Shown one piece after another: positions 7,942 to 15,139 of a stretch of DNA of 56,805 nt. A program made the translations under genes and the position numbers. Under the pieces are notes generated by a model. The model saw only the letters and a list, made by a program, of their open reading frames with translations. It had not been told where the DNA came from and made no database searches. The first letter of the stretch is position 1. The number at the start of each line of letters is the position of its first letter. Origin of the DNA: a virus; the IMG/VR virus record IMGVR_UViG_3300011432_000003, positions 1 to 56,805 of that record; one strand, 5' to 3'.

Positions 7942-8643
7942 GTGTGCGCGCTCTCGCCGGAGATCCTCGCGGCCGCGCGCGCCGAGCTCGATCGCCAGAC
8001 GGGCCGGCACGAGCGCTCGAGTCGATCGACGAAGCGGCCGGACTCGAGTCGCCGCTGCCGGGCGCGCGATCGTAAAGGCGGGAAGTGGTGCAACCGGCCG
8101 GCGATCGCCGGCTTCCGGTGCGTACGTCACTATCACCGCGATCGTCGCCGGCAGCTCGAGAGGCGGAAGCCGGGCGGCCCGGCACCGCTCGCGGACGTGT
8201 GCAAGTGCGGCCGCGGGATCGTCGTCGCGCTCGAGCGGTGTAATCCGTGCCTGCAGCGCTTTTATCGGACGCATCCGTGCACGTGCGAGGACTGCGGTGC
8301 ACGCTGCCGGGATCCGGGCCGCCGGTTCAAGCCGCGGTGTCCCTCGTGCCGCGCAGCTCGAGCGCCGCGGTATGGGCGCTGCACGGGCGCAGGATGCCGC
8401 CGGACGGCCGTCTCGCCGAGTGGCGAGTGCCGGCCTTGTCGGGCATGGCGAGAGGTCCGCGAGGGCTCACGGGCGCTCTGTGACTGCGGTCACGCGCCGG
8501 CCGTGTGGGATGGCCGGTGTACGCGCTGCGGCCTGAAGGACTACGCGCGGACGCCGCGAGGGAAGTCGGTTCGCCGGCGATCGCAGCGCGCCGGGCGGCG
8601 TCGCGGGAAACTCATCCGTGACACGGCGGACCGGGCCGCATAG
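7942..8643 (+). CDS. Cysteine-rich putative zinc-binding protein
   Basis: 233 residues from a GTG at 7942. It is very rich in Arg and Cys, with at least six CxxC or CxC pairs (CKCG, CNPC, CTCEDCGARC, CPSC, CDCG, CTRCG), implying several zinc ribbons, and a GGKWCNRPAIAGFRCVRH segment near residues 46-63. The C-terminus is strongly basic (RRRSQRAGRRRGK), suggesting nucleic-acid binding. It is the last gene of the late block, so it might act late as a regulator or packaging factor, or might be an early gene read from elsewhere. No known family. Confidence 0.6.
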   Translation: MCALSPEILAAARAELDRQTGRHERSSRSTKRPDSSRRCRARDRKGGKWCNRPAIAGFRCVRHYHRDRRRQLERRKPGGPAPLADVCKCGRGIVVALERCNPCLQRFYRTHPCTCEDCGARCRDPGRRFKPRCPSCRAARAPRYGRCTGAGCRRTAVSPSGECRPCRAWREVREGSRALCDCGHAPAVWDGRCTRCGLKDYARTPRGKSVRRRSQRAGRRRGKLIRDTADRAA

Positions 8644-8792
8644 GTTGGTCGGTGAGCTGGCCGGCGTCTTGTCGGGCTCTTCACAATAAGGGCCGTCTCG
8701 ACTGGCGTAGTTGCGCGTTGCGATGAAGGAACCGAGCCGTAAGTCCCGCGACGGCAGGCCGCCGGCAGCTCAACCTCGAGTGATAAGATCGG
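8644..8792. other. Non-coding junction between late and early regions
   Basis: About 150 bases before the first operator-promoter. I find no tRNA cloverleaf, no convincing terminator stem with a T-run and no reading frame with a ribosome site. Two GCCGGC words are present but not paired into a clear hairpin. It may encode a small RNA or a weak terminator; nothing in the bases settles this. Confidence 0.3.
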
Positions 8793-8823
8793 CCTTGCGC
8801 GATCGCACAAGGCCTTTTAGTTT
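8793..8823 (+). promoter_or_regulatory. Operator-promoter cassette, site 1 (rightward)
   Basis: The palindromic CCTTGCGCGATCGCACAAGG occupies 8793-8812 and overlaps the -35 TTGCGC (8795-8800). After a 17-bp spacer comes the -10 TAGTTT (8818-8823). The ATG of the DnaJ-finger gene is 40 bases further on, after a leader containing CTCTCACTCGAGG and CTCACG. Member of the dispersed family described in the findings. Confidence 0.85.
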
Positions 8824-8862
8824 CCGATCGTACGCTCTCACACTCTCACTCGAGGACTCACG

Positions 8863-9225
8863 ATGAAGCGGCTCACGAGCAAGGCCTGCCCGAAGTGCGA
8901 CGGCACGGGTCACGGCGCTTTCGACTCATCCAATCGCGCCGGCGATTGCAAGCGGTGCGACGGTACGGGCCGGATCCCGGATAGCGTGAAGCGCGTCGCG
9001 CACGTCGAGGATCCGCAGATCGGCGACGTCGTGATCGAGCTGCGCGAGAATGGCGTCTTCATCCGCCGGAAGGGCAAGCGGACGGTATACGGGCCGCTTT
9101 CGTTCCTTGGGCTCTTCATGGCCGGCGCGCGCCAGTACGCCGAGCTCCGACGCCTCGAGGCGAAGGGACGCAAGGCCGGCCGGGCAACCGCTCGCCGGAA
9201 GCGCATCCGCCGCGGGGGGATCTGA
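8863..9225 (+). CDS. DnaJ-type zinc-finger protein
   Basis: 120 residues. Two CxxCxGxG motifs (CPKCDGTGHG near residues 9-18 and CKRCDGTGR near 29-37) match half of the DnaJ cysteine-rich zinc domain; no J-domain is present. The remainder is basic with a central beta segment (residues 50-75) and a Lys/Arg-rich tail. It is the first gene of the early rightward region and has its own operator-promoter. Small DnaJ-finger proteins are common in phages, but their partners are mostly unknown. Confidence 0.75.
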   Translation: MKRLTSKACPKCDGTGHGAFDSSNRAGDCKRCDGTGRIPDSVKRVAHVEDPQIGDVVIELRENGVFIRRKGKRTVYGPLSFLGLFMAGARQYAELRRLEAKGRKAGRATARRKRIRRGGI

Positions 9226-9227
9226 CG

Positions 9228-9557
9228 ATGCACCTTCTCTCCGGGCTCCATCCCGTACACGTGACGCCGGCCGGCGCGCCGGTGCACGTCTCCGCCGAGC
9301 GGCTGCTCGAGCTGGCTCGCTCGTGTCACAAGACGGCGCAGGCCTTCCGCCGGCTCGGGCAACCCGTCTCGGCCGCGCTCTTCGATATGCGCCGGGCGAT
9401 CCTGCTCGACGACGCGCGGCAGGCACGGCTCCGGCGGCCGCATGCGGCCCGGTGCGACGAGCGCGCCGGGTACGGCTTCCATGCCTGCGCGAAGGATCGC
9501 GGGCACCGCGGCGATTGCCGGTGCCGCTGCGGCGAGGCCTTCGGCGAGCCATTTTGA
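9228..9557 (+). CDS. Small Cys/His-rich hypothetical protein
   Basis: 109 residues, starting three bases after the previous stop and so in the same unit. The N-terminal part is helical (SAERLLELARSCHKTAQAFR). The C-terminus carries clustered Cys and His (CDERAGYGFHACAKDRGHRG, then CRCRCGEAF), likely one zinc site. No family recognised. Confidence 0.6.
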   Translation: MHLLSGLHPVHVTPAGAPVHVSAERLLELARSCHKTAQAFRRLGQPVSAALFDMRRAILLDDARQARLRRPHAARCDERAGYGFHACAKDRGHRGDCRCRCGEAFGEPF

Positions 9558-9626
9558 AGCAGGCGACACCTTAGCGAGCTCGCTCAACCTTCCCGGTGAG
9601 AAGCCGCTCCGGCCGCCGACTATCGG

Positions 9627-9657
9627 CCTTGCGCGATCGCGCAAGGCCGTTTAGTTT
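9627..9657 (+). promoter_or_regulatory. Operator-promoter cassette, site 2 (rightward)
   Basis: The perfect 20-bp palindrome CCTTGCGCGATCGCGCAAGG lies at 9627-9646; -35 TTGCGC at 9629-9634, 17-bp spacer, -10 TAGTTT at 9652-9657. The start codon at 9692 is 35 bases downstream behind the leader ACACTCTCACACACTCGAGG. Confidence 0.88.
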
Positions 9658-9691
9658 CCGGTCACACTCTCACACACTCGAGGTACTCACG

Positions 9692-10384
9692 ATGCCCGCA
9701 ACGACGACGAAGACGAAGACGACGATCCGCGACCGGCACTACCCGCCGGCAGAGATCCGCGAGAACACGAAGGCGCGCCGCGCGTGGGTCGAGGCGAAGA
9801 TCGTCGAGCTGAAGGCGCAGCCGGACACGGATGCAAAGTCGGTGCAGTCGGGCAGCTATCAGCACGTCGTCGAGTACGCGCTCACGAAGGTTGCGGCCCG
9901 TGTGCAGATCCGCGGGACGTGCCAGTTCTGCGCGAATGAGCAGGCGCTCGAGAACGGCCTGCTCGTCCTGCACGGGTACACGCGGCCCGGCGACGGATAC
10001 ATCGAAGGCCGTTGCGCCGGCATGCACGGGCAGCCGGCCGAGATCTCGATCGACGACGCGAAGCGGTACGTCGGCTCGCTCCGGACGCAGGCGACGCAGG
10101 AAGAGCAGAAGCTCGCCGAGCTCGAGGCCGAGATGATTACGCTCGGCGAGTGGGCATACGACGTCTCCCGCGGCCGCAAGGCGCCGACGGTGAACATCTA
10201 CCGGCTGCGCTCCGCGCTCCGCGGCGGCTTCAAGCGCCGGAGCGAGCTCACGGCCGCCGAGACGCGGGCGATCGAATTCGACCGGATCGAGAACCTGATT
10301 CCGGCGCTCCGCGGGCAGGCGAAGACGATCGAGACGCACGTCTTCCCGAAGCTCGGCGGGAAGCTCCGCGAGGTTCTAATCTGA
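9692..10384 (+). CDS. Hypothetical early protein with one CxxC and coiled coil
   Basis: 230 residues. The ATG at 9692 is chosen because it follows the conserved leader ending CTCACG. Residues 20-50 and about 125-150 are Lys/Glu-rich helices, a CQFC pair at about 76-79 and a further Cys at about 106 could bind metal, and the C-terminus is basic. The HGYTRPGDGYIEGRCAGMHG segment looks like a compact folded core. It has its own operator-promoter and is a single-gene unit. I cannot assign a function. Confidence 0.65.
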   Translation: MPATTTKTKTTIRDRHYPPAEIRENTKARRAWVEAKIVELKAQPDTDAKSVQSGSYQHVVEYALTKVAARVQIRGTCQFCANEQALENGLLVLHGYTRPGDGYIEGRCAGMHGQPAEISIDDAKRYVGSLRTQATQEEQKLAELEAEMITLGEWAYDVSRGRKAPTVNIYRLRSALRGGFKRRSELTAAETRAIEFDRIENLIPALRGQAKTIETHVFPKLGGKLREVLI

Positions 10385-10411
10385 CGGCTCCGGATCCCGA
10401 TCCTCTCGAGG

Positions 10412-10442
10412 CCTTGCGCGATCGCGCAAGGCCTTTTAGTTT
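10412..10442 (+). promoter_or_regulatory. Operator-promoter cassette, site 3 (rightward)
   Basis: Perfect palindrome CCTTGCGCGATCGCGCAAGG at 10412-10431, -35 TTGCGC at 10414-10419, 17-bp spacer, -10 TAGTTT at 10437-10442. The leader is identical to that of site 2, and the ATG at 10477 is 35 bases beyond the -10. It drives the unit that contains the Mom-like gene. Confidence 0.88.
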
Positions 10443-10476
10443 CCGGTCACACTCTCACACACTCGAGGTACTCACG

Positions 10477-10785
10477 ATGTACGCCTGCGCGACGCTCCCG
10501 AACGGCTTCCTCGTCGGCTCCCGCTTCACGTCCGCGGCGACGCTCACCGATGCGCAGGACGCGATCCGGAAAGTCCTCGCCGCCGCCTTCCCGCATTGCC
10601 GCATCTTGTCGCCGCGCGATGCGTGGACGTCCGACGTCGTCCTCGTCGAGTGCTTCCGCTCCCGCTCGACGTGGGGCGTGAGTCGCGCCGGCGGCGAGTT
10701 TGAGACGTGGGCCGTCGAGCTGCGGCCGCAAGGCGGCGTGATCCCGGTCCGCACGAGCAGCGACAACACGCTCGGGGGATTCTGA
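10477..10785 (+). CDS. Small hypothetical protein upstream of Mom-like gene
   Basis: 102 residues (MYACATLPNGFLVGSRF), with a mixed alpha/beta pattern and no known motif. Its stop is two bases before the ATG of the Mom-like gene, so it may assist or regulate DNA modification, as Com does for Mu mom. However, it lacks the zinc finger of Com, so that parallel is speculative. Confidence 0.6.
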   Translation: MYACATLPNGFLVGSRFTSAATLTDAQDAIRKVLAAAFPHCRILSPRDAWTSDVVLVECFRSRSTWGVSRAGGEFETWAVELRPQGGVIPVRTSSDNTLGGF

Positions 10786-10787
10786 CG

Positions 10788-11588
10788 ATGACGACGATCA
10801 CCGCAGAGAAGAGATGGACGGAGCGCCTCGAGCGATGGGTCACGCCGCGCGACGTCTTCCGGCCTGACGGCTTCGCCGTCGACGTCCTGCGCGATCGGGA
10901 CGCGAAGGCCTTCGTCACGCGCGAGCACTATTCCGGGACGTATCCGGCCGCGCGCTGCGCGATCGGCCTCTTCCTCGAGAAGTCCCTCGTCGGCGTCGCC
11001 GTCTTCTCGGTGCCGGCGAACGCGCGCGTCCTGCCGCACTACTTCGGCGAGGACGTCAACGCCGCGGAGCTCGGGCGCTTCGTGTGCGCGCCGTGCGTCG
11101 GGTACAATGGGGAATCATGGTTTCTCGCGCGCGCCTTCCGCGCGCTGCGGGAAGTGAAGCAGATCGTCGGCGTCCTCTCGTATGCGGATCCGCTCGAGCG
11201 CACGACGGCCGACGGTGAGATCGCGAAGCGGGCGCATTGGGGGACGATCTATCAGGCGAGTAATGCACGGTACGTCGGCCGCGCGGAGCCGCGGACGCTG
11301 CTCGTCACCGCGGACGGCCGAGTGATCTCGCCGCGCGCCTTGTCGAAGATCCGCAATGATGAACGCGGCGCACGGTACGCGGCCGCGCAGCTCGAGGCCT
11401 TCGGAGCGCCGGCCCGTGCCTTCGGTGAAGAGCCGGCGGCGTGGGTAACGCGCGTCTCGAGCGGCTTCCGTAAGATCCGGCATCCGGGGAATCTCGCGTA
11501 CGTTTTCGGCCTCACGCCGGCGATCCGCACGTCGATTGACGTGCAATGGGGCGCCGGGCAACCCTACCCAAAAGCGAAGGCAGCATGA
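10788..11588 (+). CDS. mom: Mom-like DNA adenine hypermodification protein
   Basis: 266 residues. It shows the conserved blocks of the Mom family (GNAT-like fold), which converts adenine in phage DNA to a carbamoylmethyl derivative and blocks host restriction. The blocks are REHYSGTYP (45-53), GLFLEKSLVGVAVFSVPAN (60-78), ELGRF (94-98), NGESWFLARAFRAL (107-120), VLSYADP (129-135) and HWGTIYQASNARYVGR (150-165). Length and motif order fit the family; about 100 extra C-terminal residues may contact DNA. It is expressed from cassette site 3. In Mu, mom is tightly controlled because expression is toxic, so the operator is notable. Confidence 0.8.
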   Translation: MTTITAEKRWTERLERWVTPRDVFRPDGFAVDVLRDRDAKAFVTREHYSGTYPAARCAIGLFLEKSLVGVAVFSVPANARVLPHYFGEDVNAAELGRFVCAPCVGYNGESWFLARAFRALREVKQIVGVLSYADPLERTTADGEIAKRAHWGTIYQASNARYVGRAEPRTLLVTADGRVISPRALSKIRNDERGARYAAAQLEAFGAPARAFGEEPAAWVTRVSSGFRKIRHPGNLAYVFGLTPAIRTSIDVQWGAGQPYPKAKAA

Positions 11589-11812
11589 CACAAGACAACG
11601 ACACGGCGCCGCCGTCCCGGCGCGCCGCCGCGCAGCTCGAGCGCGCGGAACGCATGAAGCGGATCGAGCAGGCGTATCTCGCGGCGCAAGTCGACGCGGG
11701 CATTCCGTCCGGGAAGCTCTTTCCGTTCCGGATCCTGCCGCCGCACGAGCGGAAGCTGCTCGAGCGCTTCGCCGTCCGCATCGAGGAATCACTCGAGGGC
11801 GCCGGCGAATGA
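11585..11812 (+). CDS. Small helical hypothetical protein
   Basis: 75 residues; ATG at 11585 overlaps the stop of the Mom-like gene. Mostly charged helix (RRAAAQLERAERMKRIEQAY), with a PSGKLFPFRILPPHERKLLE turn. No family recognised. The ATGA overlap with the next gene (11809) keeps it in the same translated chain. Confidence 0.6.
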   Translation: MTQDNDTAPPSRRAAAQLERAERMKRIEQAYLAAQVDAGIPSGKLFPFRILPPHERKLLERFAVRIEESLEGAGE

Positions 11813-12021
11813 TCTTCCTCATCAATGAATGGCCGGCGCATTGTCCGAAGTGCGGCGAAGAGCGCGGCACGCCGCGAGACGTGCACGCGCGCTCGGACTT
11901 TTTCGCCGGCTGCTCGCACTCGTGCAAGTGTGGGGCGAAGTGGCAATTCGTCGAGACGGCGACGCTCGTCGAGACGACGAAGGCGACGGGCGGCGATCTG
12001 CATCAGTACGTCGACCGATGA
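11809..12021 (+). CDS. Small zinc-ribbon protein
   Basis: 70 residues with two cysteine pairs (CPKCGEERG at 12-20 and CSHSCKCGAKW at about 40-50), a four-Cys zinc ribbon, and a short C-terminal helix. Such ribbons in small phage proteins often bind nucleic acid or host polymerase; the target here is unknown. It starts on the upstream gene's stop (ATGA). Confidence 0.6.
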   Translation: MIFLINEWPAHCPKCGEERGTPRDVHARSDFFAGCSHSCKCGAKWQFVETATLVETTKATGGDLHQYVDR

Positions 12022-12524
12022 GCGGCGGCCGTGCGTGCGCCTGCGCGAAGGATCGGCGCGATTGGGTCGTGCTCACGCGCGAGGGGAATCATTCAAAATT
12101 CAACGGGCGCCGGTTCCAGAGCTCCGCATACTCGGCGATCCGGTGCCTCACGTGTGCGGCCGTCTGGCGCACGCGCGCGGACTACGTCGCCGGGCTCCGG
12201 GATGCCTCGACCGACGAGCGCCGGCTGCCGGTATCCGATCTCTTCCGCGGAGCATGGACGTGTCCCGTGTGCGGCGCCGAGCGTCGCGGCCGCGGGCAGG
12301 CGTACGCGATCGACGTCGGCCGCGGCGTGACGTATCTCGGCCGCGAGGGAATGATCGTCCTCGAGGCCGGCGACTTCGTTTGCTGGTATCACGAGTCGAT
12401 CGAGCGGGAGATCCGCCGGCTCGAGCTCATCGTCGACGCCGGCGACGCCGCGGATCCTGACGAGCTGCAGCGGGAGCTCGCACGGCTGCGGGCAGGCCTT
12501 GCGCAATCGCACAAGGCCGACTAG
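12018..12524 (+). CDS. Hypothetical protein with CxxC pairs; 3' end lies in an operator
   Basis: 168 residues. A CACAKDRRDW start, a CLTC pair near residues 43-46 and CPVCG near 82-86 suggest zinc binding; the C-terminal 40 residues are a Glu/Leu/Arg helix. The last residues (AGLAQSHKAD) are encoded by the next operator palindrome, and the TAG stop (12522-12524) is also the first half of its -10, so gene end and promoter are interlocked. No family recognised. Confidence 0.6.
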   Translation: MSGGRACACAKDRRDWVVLTREGNHSKFNGRRFQSSAYSAIRCLTCAAVWRTRADYVAGLRDASTDERRLPVSDLFRGAWTCPVCGAERRGRGQAYAIDVGRGVTYLGREGMIVLEAGDFVCWYHESIEREIRRLELIVDAGDAADPDELQRELARLRAGLAQSHKAD

Positions 12525-12527
12525 CTT
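12497..12527 (+). promoter_or_regulatory. Operator-promoter cassette, site 4 (rightward)
   Basis: CCTTGCGCAATCGCACAAGG at 12497-12516; -35 TTGCGC at 12499-12504; 17-bp spacer; -10 TAGCTT at 12522-12527. The downstream leader ACACTCTCACACTGAGG precedes the ATG at 12559, 32 bases past the -10. It overlaps the end of the upstream coding sequence. Confidence 0.85.
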
Positions 12528-12558
12528 CCGGGTACACTCTCACACTGAGGCTCACGTT

Positions 12559-13029
12559 ATGGACTCTGCTACGCTCTCCGCCTTCGACGCCGCGCGCGAG
12601 AAGGCAAACCTCGTCGGCCGCCGGTATGCGATCGTCGCCGTCGACTTCCGACTCGGCCGGATCGGCGTCGACGAGTACCTCGTCGCACGCGCCGAGCGCG
12701 ACGCCGTCGAGCTCGAGTACGATCTCGCAGAGGCGGCCGTCTGCCGCGAGCAGGCGGAGATCGAGGCGCACGAGACGCCGGCAGAGGCGCCGGCGCCGTC
12801 GATCGCGCAGCGGCTCCGGTCCGTCGTCGCCTTCGCGATCGAAGAGCGCTCGACGCATATCCGCAACGGTGCGGATGCGTACGACGACGTCGCCGCCGTT
12901 CTGTATGACGTGTACCTCGATTGCACGCGCCTTGCCGGCCGTCTCGAGCGCGTCGACGAGCAGCGCGCACAGATCCTCGCACGCGCGCGCCGCGCGGCGG
13001 AACGGAAGACGAAGGCGGCCGCGCGATGA
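12559..13029 (+). CDS. Helical hypothetical early protein
   Basis: 156 residues, almost entirely predicted helix, rich in Ala, Glu and Arg, with a proline-rich hinge near residues 72-80 (TPAEAPAPS). No cysteine motif beyond isolated residues and no known family. It is first in the unit driven by site 4 and its stop overlaps the next ATG (13026). Confidence 0.6.
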   Translation: MDSATLSAFDAAREKANLVGRRYAIVAVDFRLGRIGVDEYLVARAERDAVELEYDLAEAAVCREQAEIEAHETPAEAPAPSIAQRLRSVVAFAIEERSTHIRNGADAYDDVAAVLYDVYLDCTRLAGRLERVDEQRAQILARARRAAERKTKAAAR

Positions 13030-13529
13030 AGTTTGTCGTCGACGACGGCGGCCGGGCCGCCGCGGGATTCAAGGGCTCGACGCGGGACTGCGTCGCACGC
13101 GCGATCGCGATCGCGTCGGGCCGGCCGTACCTCGAGATATACGACGCGCTTAACGCGCGCTCGAGCGGCGAGCGGCAGACAGTGCGCACGCGCCGCGACG
13201 GCCGCCGGCAGTTTGTGCGCGGCTCGTCAGCGCGTGACGGCGTGCTCACGTCGCGGAAGTGGTTCCGGGAATACATGCAGACGCTCGGCTTCCGATGGGT
13301 CGCGACGATGCGCATCGGCTCCGGCTGCACGGTGCATCTTCACGACGGCGAGCTGCCGGCCGGCCGGCTCGTCGTGAGCGTCTCGAGGCACCTTACGGCC
13401 GTGATCGACGGCGTCGTGCACGATACGCACGATCCGCAGCGCGCGACGCTGCACTATCACGGCGCCGAGCTGCTCCGGATCTCGCGCCGTTGTGTGTACG
13501 GGTATTGGATCCTCGAGGCGTCGGCGTGA
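13026..13529 (+). CDS. Papain-like cysteine-peptidase-fold protein candidate
   Basis: 167 residues. Opens with a GSTRDCVARAIAIASGRPY block (Cys22), a form I associate with phage papain-like proteins, and carries a later SRHLTAVIDGVVHDTHDP block (His about 120) that could supply the second catalytic residue and following Asp. Between them is a basic region and an EYMQTLGFRW segment. This Cys...His order fits the C39/NlpC-like papain superfamily. Activity is not certain, since many phage members may be inactive binding folds. Coupled to both neighbours by overlapping start/stop. Confidence 0.55.
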   Translation: MKFVVDDGGRAAAGFKGSTRDCVARAIAIASGRPYLEIYDALNARSSGERQTVRTRRDGRRQFVRGSSARDGVLTSRKWFREYMQTLGFRWVATMRIGSGCTVHLHDGELPAGRLVVSVSRHLTAVIDGVVHDTHDPQRATLHYHGAELLRISRRCVYGYWILEASA

Positions 13530-13885
13530 GCGCGCTCTTCCGCCGCGGCCTCGAGCGGCTCGCGCTCGTCGAGTCGAAGCACGGCGAGCTCACGGTGATT
13601 TCGTGCGCGCTCTGCGCAACGCAATGGGAGCGCACGAAGGATCTCGGGCCGACGGCGACGCGCAACGCACGGCAACTCGCCGGATGGCACGCACTCGAGC
13701 ACGAGCGCGCCGGCGAGAAGTCTCCGGCGTTCCTCGAGGCCGAGCGCGCGGCGATCGTCGCGGAGCTCGAGCAGGCGCGCACGAATTACGAGGACGTTAT
13801 CCGGGATCCGGAGTCGGCCGACAAGCGGGATCTCGCATGGAGTCGCCTCGAGCGCGCGCAGGCGGCCGCACGCGAGGCCGTATGA
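13526..13885 (+). CDS. Small hypothetical protein with CxxC and helical tail
   Basis: 119 residues from a GTG at 13526 in a GTGA overlap. It has CALCATQW (about residues 26-33), then a HALEHERAG segment, so a CCHH-type zinc site is possible. Residues 70-119 form one long Glu/Arg-rich helix. No family recognised. Confidence 0.6.
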   Translation: MSALFRRGLERLALVESKHGELTVISCALCATQWERTKDLGPTATRNARQLAGWHALEHERAGEKSPAFLEAERAAIVAELEQARTNYEDVIRDPESADKRDLAWSRLERAQAAAREAV

Positions 13886-15135
13886 GCGACGACACGCGGC
13901 CGCGGATCCTCGAGGTATACACCGGCGAGGATCTCGGGCCGGCCGATCCCTCGAGGATCCGCGACGTCCCGATCGACGACGGGTATCTCGGCGACAAACC
14001 GAATCCCGTCTATCGCGGCCTTCCGCACGTGTGGCTCTTCATCGACGAGCACGGCGAGATCCGGCACGTCGGCGGAAAGGGCGCGTCCGAAGTCGACGCC
14101 GACGATAAAGACGCGGTGCACCGGGCGATCTATGAACGCACGCGCCGGCGGAGCCCGGACGGGATCGGCTCGGGCGGCGTCACCTTGCGCGCGGCGACAA
14201 GGGAGCCCATAATGCCGAAGCCGGCCGCGGATTGCTCCGGGCCGGCTTTCGGGGCGGCGCTCTCACACGCCGACTCACGAGAGGACGCTCACGACGCCGC
14301 TCGCTCTCACGAAGGTAATCACTCACGCTCACCGGACAACCGAATGACAACCGCAGCGAAGCCGAAGGCCGACGTCGTCGACGCCGGCAGTATTACGACG
14401 ATCGGGCCGGAGTCATCGCGGCCGGTCCTCACCTTGTACGATCTCTCCGATCGGCTGCTCGCGATCGAGGCCTTTATCGACGAGAACGCCGACGCGATCA
14501 TCGCGGCGAAGGGAGATCTCGACGCGATTCCCGGCCTCGTCGAGCAGCTCGAGCAGCTCGAGGGCGCTTTTTCGGCGAAGGTCGAGCGCGTCGCGCTCTT
14601 CATCGAGAACCGGAGCGCGATCGAGCAGACGCGCCGCGCGCAGGCGCAGCGCTTCGCGCATCTCGCCGACACGGATAAGAACGTCGTCGCGAGCCTGAAG
14701 GCGTACCTCGTGCGGTGCCAGCGACGCGCCGGGCAGATCAAAGTCGAGACGGCCGCGATCATCTCGCGCGTGCAACGCAACTCGCAGCAATCGATCGACC
14801 GGAAGGCGGACGCCGAGCCGCTCGAGATCATCCGCGACTCGGCGAGCTGCGGCTTCCTGAGTCTCCCGGAGATGAGCGACGACGCCGACGAATTCCGGGC
14901 CGCGGTCGTCGCGTGCATCGAGAAGGAAGTCCCGCCGCCGCTCTATTCGCTCAACCGGGAGAAGATCCTCGAGATCTGGCACGCAGCGTACGCGCGATCG
15001 AAGGCGGCACCGAAGCCGGGGAAGCTCTCCGATTACGACGCCGACGTATTCGATCAGGCCGCGGCGAATGGCGATCCCGTCCTGCGCGCGCTCGGCGTTA
15101 CGGTGACGCAAGGCTATCACGTCCGCTTGAAGTAG
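13882..15135 (+). CDS. Early protein whose frame stays open into the Gp157-like gene
   Basis: The ATG at 13882 overlaps the previous stop and begins a domain (MSDDTRPRILEVYTGEDLG) with a strand-turn pattern VWLFIDEHGEIRHVGGKG at about residues 48-65. No stop occurs before 15135, so as written it makes a 417-residue protein with the Gp157-like domain at its C-terminus. Residues about 95-154 are low-complexity and are encoded by a promoter, a hairpin and a leader. This suggests two genes whose separating stop is absent: a true fusion, recent loss of a stop, or a base error. Confidence 0.45.
   Translation: MSDDTRPRILEVYTGEDLGPADPSRIRDVPIDDGYLGDKPNPVYRGLPHVWLFIDEHGEIRHVGGKGASEVDADDKDAVHRAIYERTRRRSPDGIGSGGVTLRAATREPIMPKPAADCSGPAFGAALSHADSREDAHDAARSHEGNHSRSPDNRMTTAAKPKADVVDAGSITTIGPESSRPVLTLYDLSDRLLAIEAFIDENADAIIAAKGDLDAIPGLVEQLEQLEGAFSAKVERVALFIENRSAIEQTRRAQAQRFAHLADTDKNVVASLKAYLVRCQRRAGQIKVETAAIISRVQRNSQQSIDRKADAEPLEIIRDSASCGFLSLPEMSDDADEFRAAVVACIEKEVPPPLYSLNREKILEIWHAAYARSKAAPKPGKLSDYDADVFDQAAANGDPVLRALGVTVTQGYHVRLK
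14183..14213 (+). promoter_or_regulatory. Operator-promoter cassette, site 5, variant (rightward)
   Basis: The arms CCTTGCGC and CAAGG are kept at 14183-14202 although the centre is degenerate. The -35 is TTGCGC (14185-14190), the spacer is 17 bp and the -10 is CATAAT (14208-14213), the closest of the family to the sigma70 consensus. Unlike the others, it is followed by a 130-base leader with a hairpin before the ATG at 14344. Confidence 0.7.
14218..14248 (+). terminator. Hairpin in the leader of the Gp157-like gene (attenuator candidate)
   Basis: AAGCCGGC (14218-14225) pairs with GCCGGCTT (14241-14248), with partial inner pairing; a further CCG/CGG pair can extend the stem across a bulge. 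It lies just downstream of the expected transcription start of site 5 and is followed by TTTCGGGG rather than a full T-run. It could attenuate transcription or end read-through from upstream. Confidence 0.5.
14344..15135 (+). CDS. Siphovirus Gp157-like protein
   Basis: 263 residues from the ATG at 14344. It follows a long leader and starts where the recognisable family begins: LYDLSDRLLAIEAFIDENAD, then LEQLEGAFSAKVERVALFIEN (about 75-95), DTDKNVVASLKAYLVRCQRR and IISRVQRNSQQSIDRK. Gp157-type proteins are long helical early proteins that usually lie next to single-strand annealing proteins and are thought to help phage recombination or replication. The next gene is a RecT/Bet-like annealing protein, as expected. 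See the 13882 entry for the open upstream frame. Confidence 0.7.
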   Translation: MTTAAKPKADVVDAGSITTIGPESSRPVLTLYDLSDRLLAIEAFIDENADAIIAAKGDLDAIPGLVEQLEQLEGAFSAKVERVALFIENRSAIEQTRRAQAQRFAHLADTDKNVVASLKAYLVRCQRRAGQIKVETAAIISRVQRNSQQSIDRKADAEPLEIIRDSASCGFLSLPEMSDDADEFRAAVVACIEKEVPPPLYSLNREKILEIWHAAYARSKAAPKPGKLSDYDADVFDQAAANGDPVLRALGVTVTQGYHVRLK

Positions 15136-15139
15136 GACG

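Noticed and set aside
8650-8790. tRNA gene
   Set aside because: No cloverleaf with a GGTTCGANTCC-type arm could be folded; no tRNA was seen elsewhere by eye either.
8793-8820. Palindrome plus TTTTAG as a rho-independent terminator
   Set aside because: Only some copies (8793, 10412) have a T-run; others are followed by GACTAG or GTTTAG. The constant 16-17 bp spacing to a -10 and fixed distance to a start codon fit an operator-promoter better. A double role at two sites is still possible.
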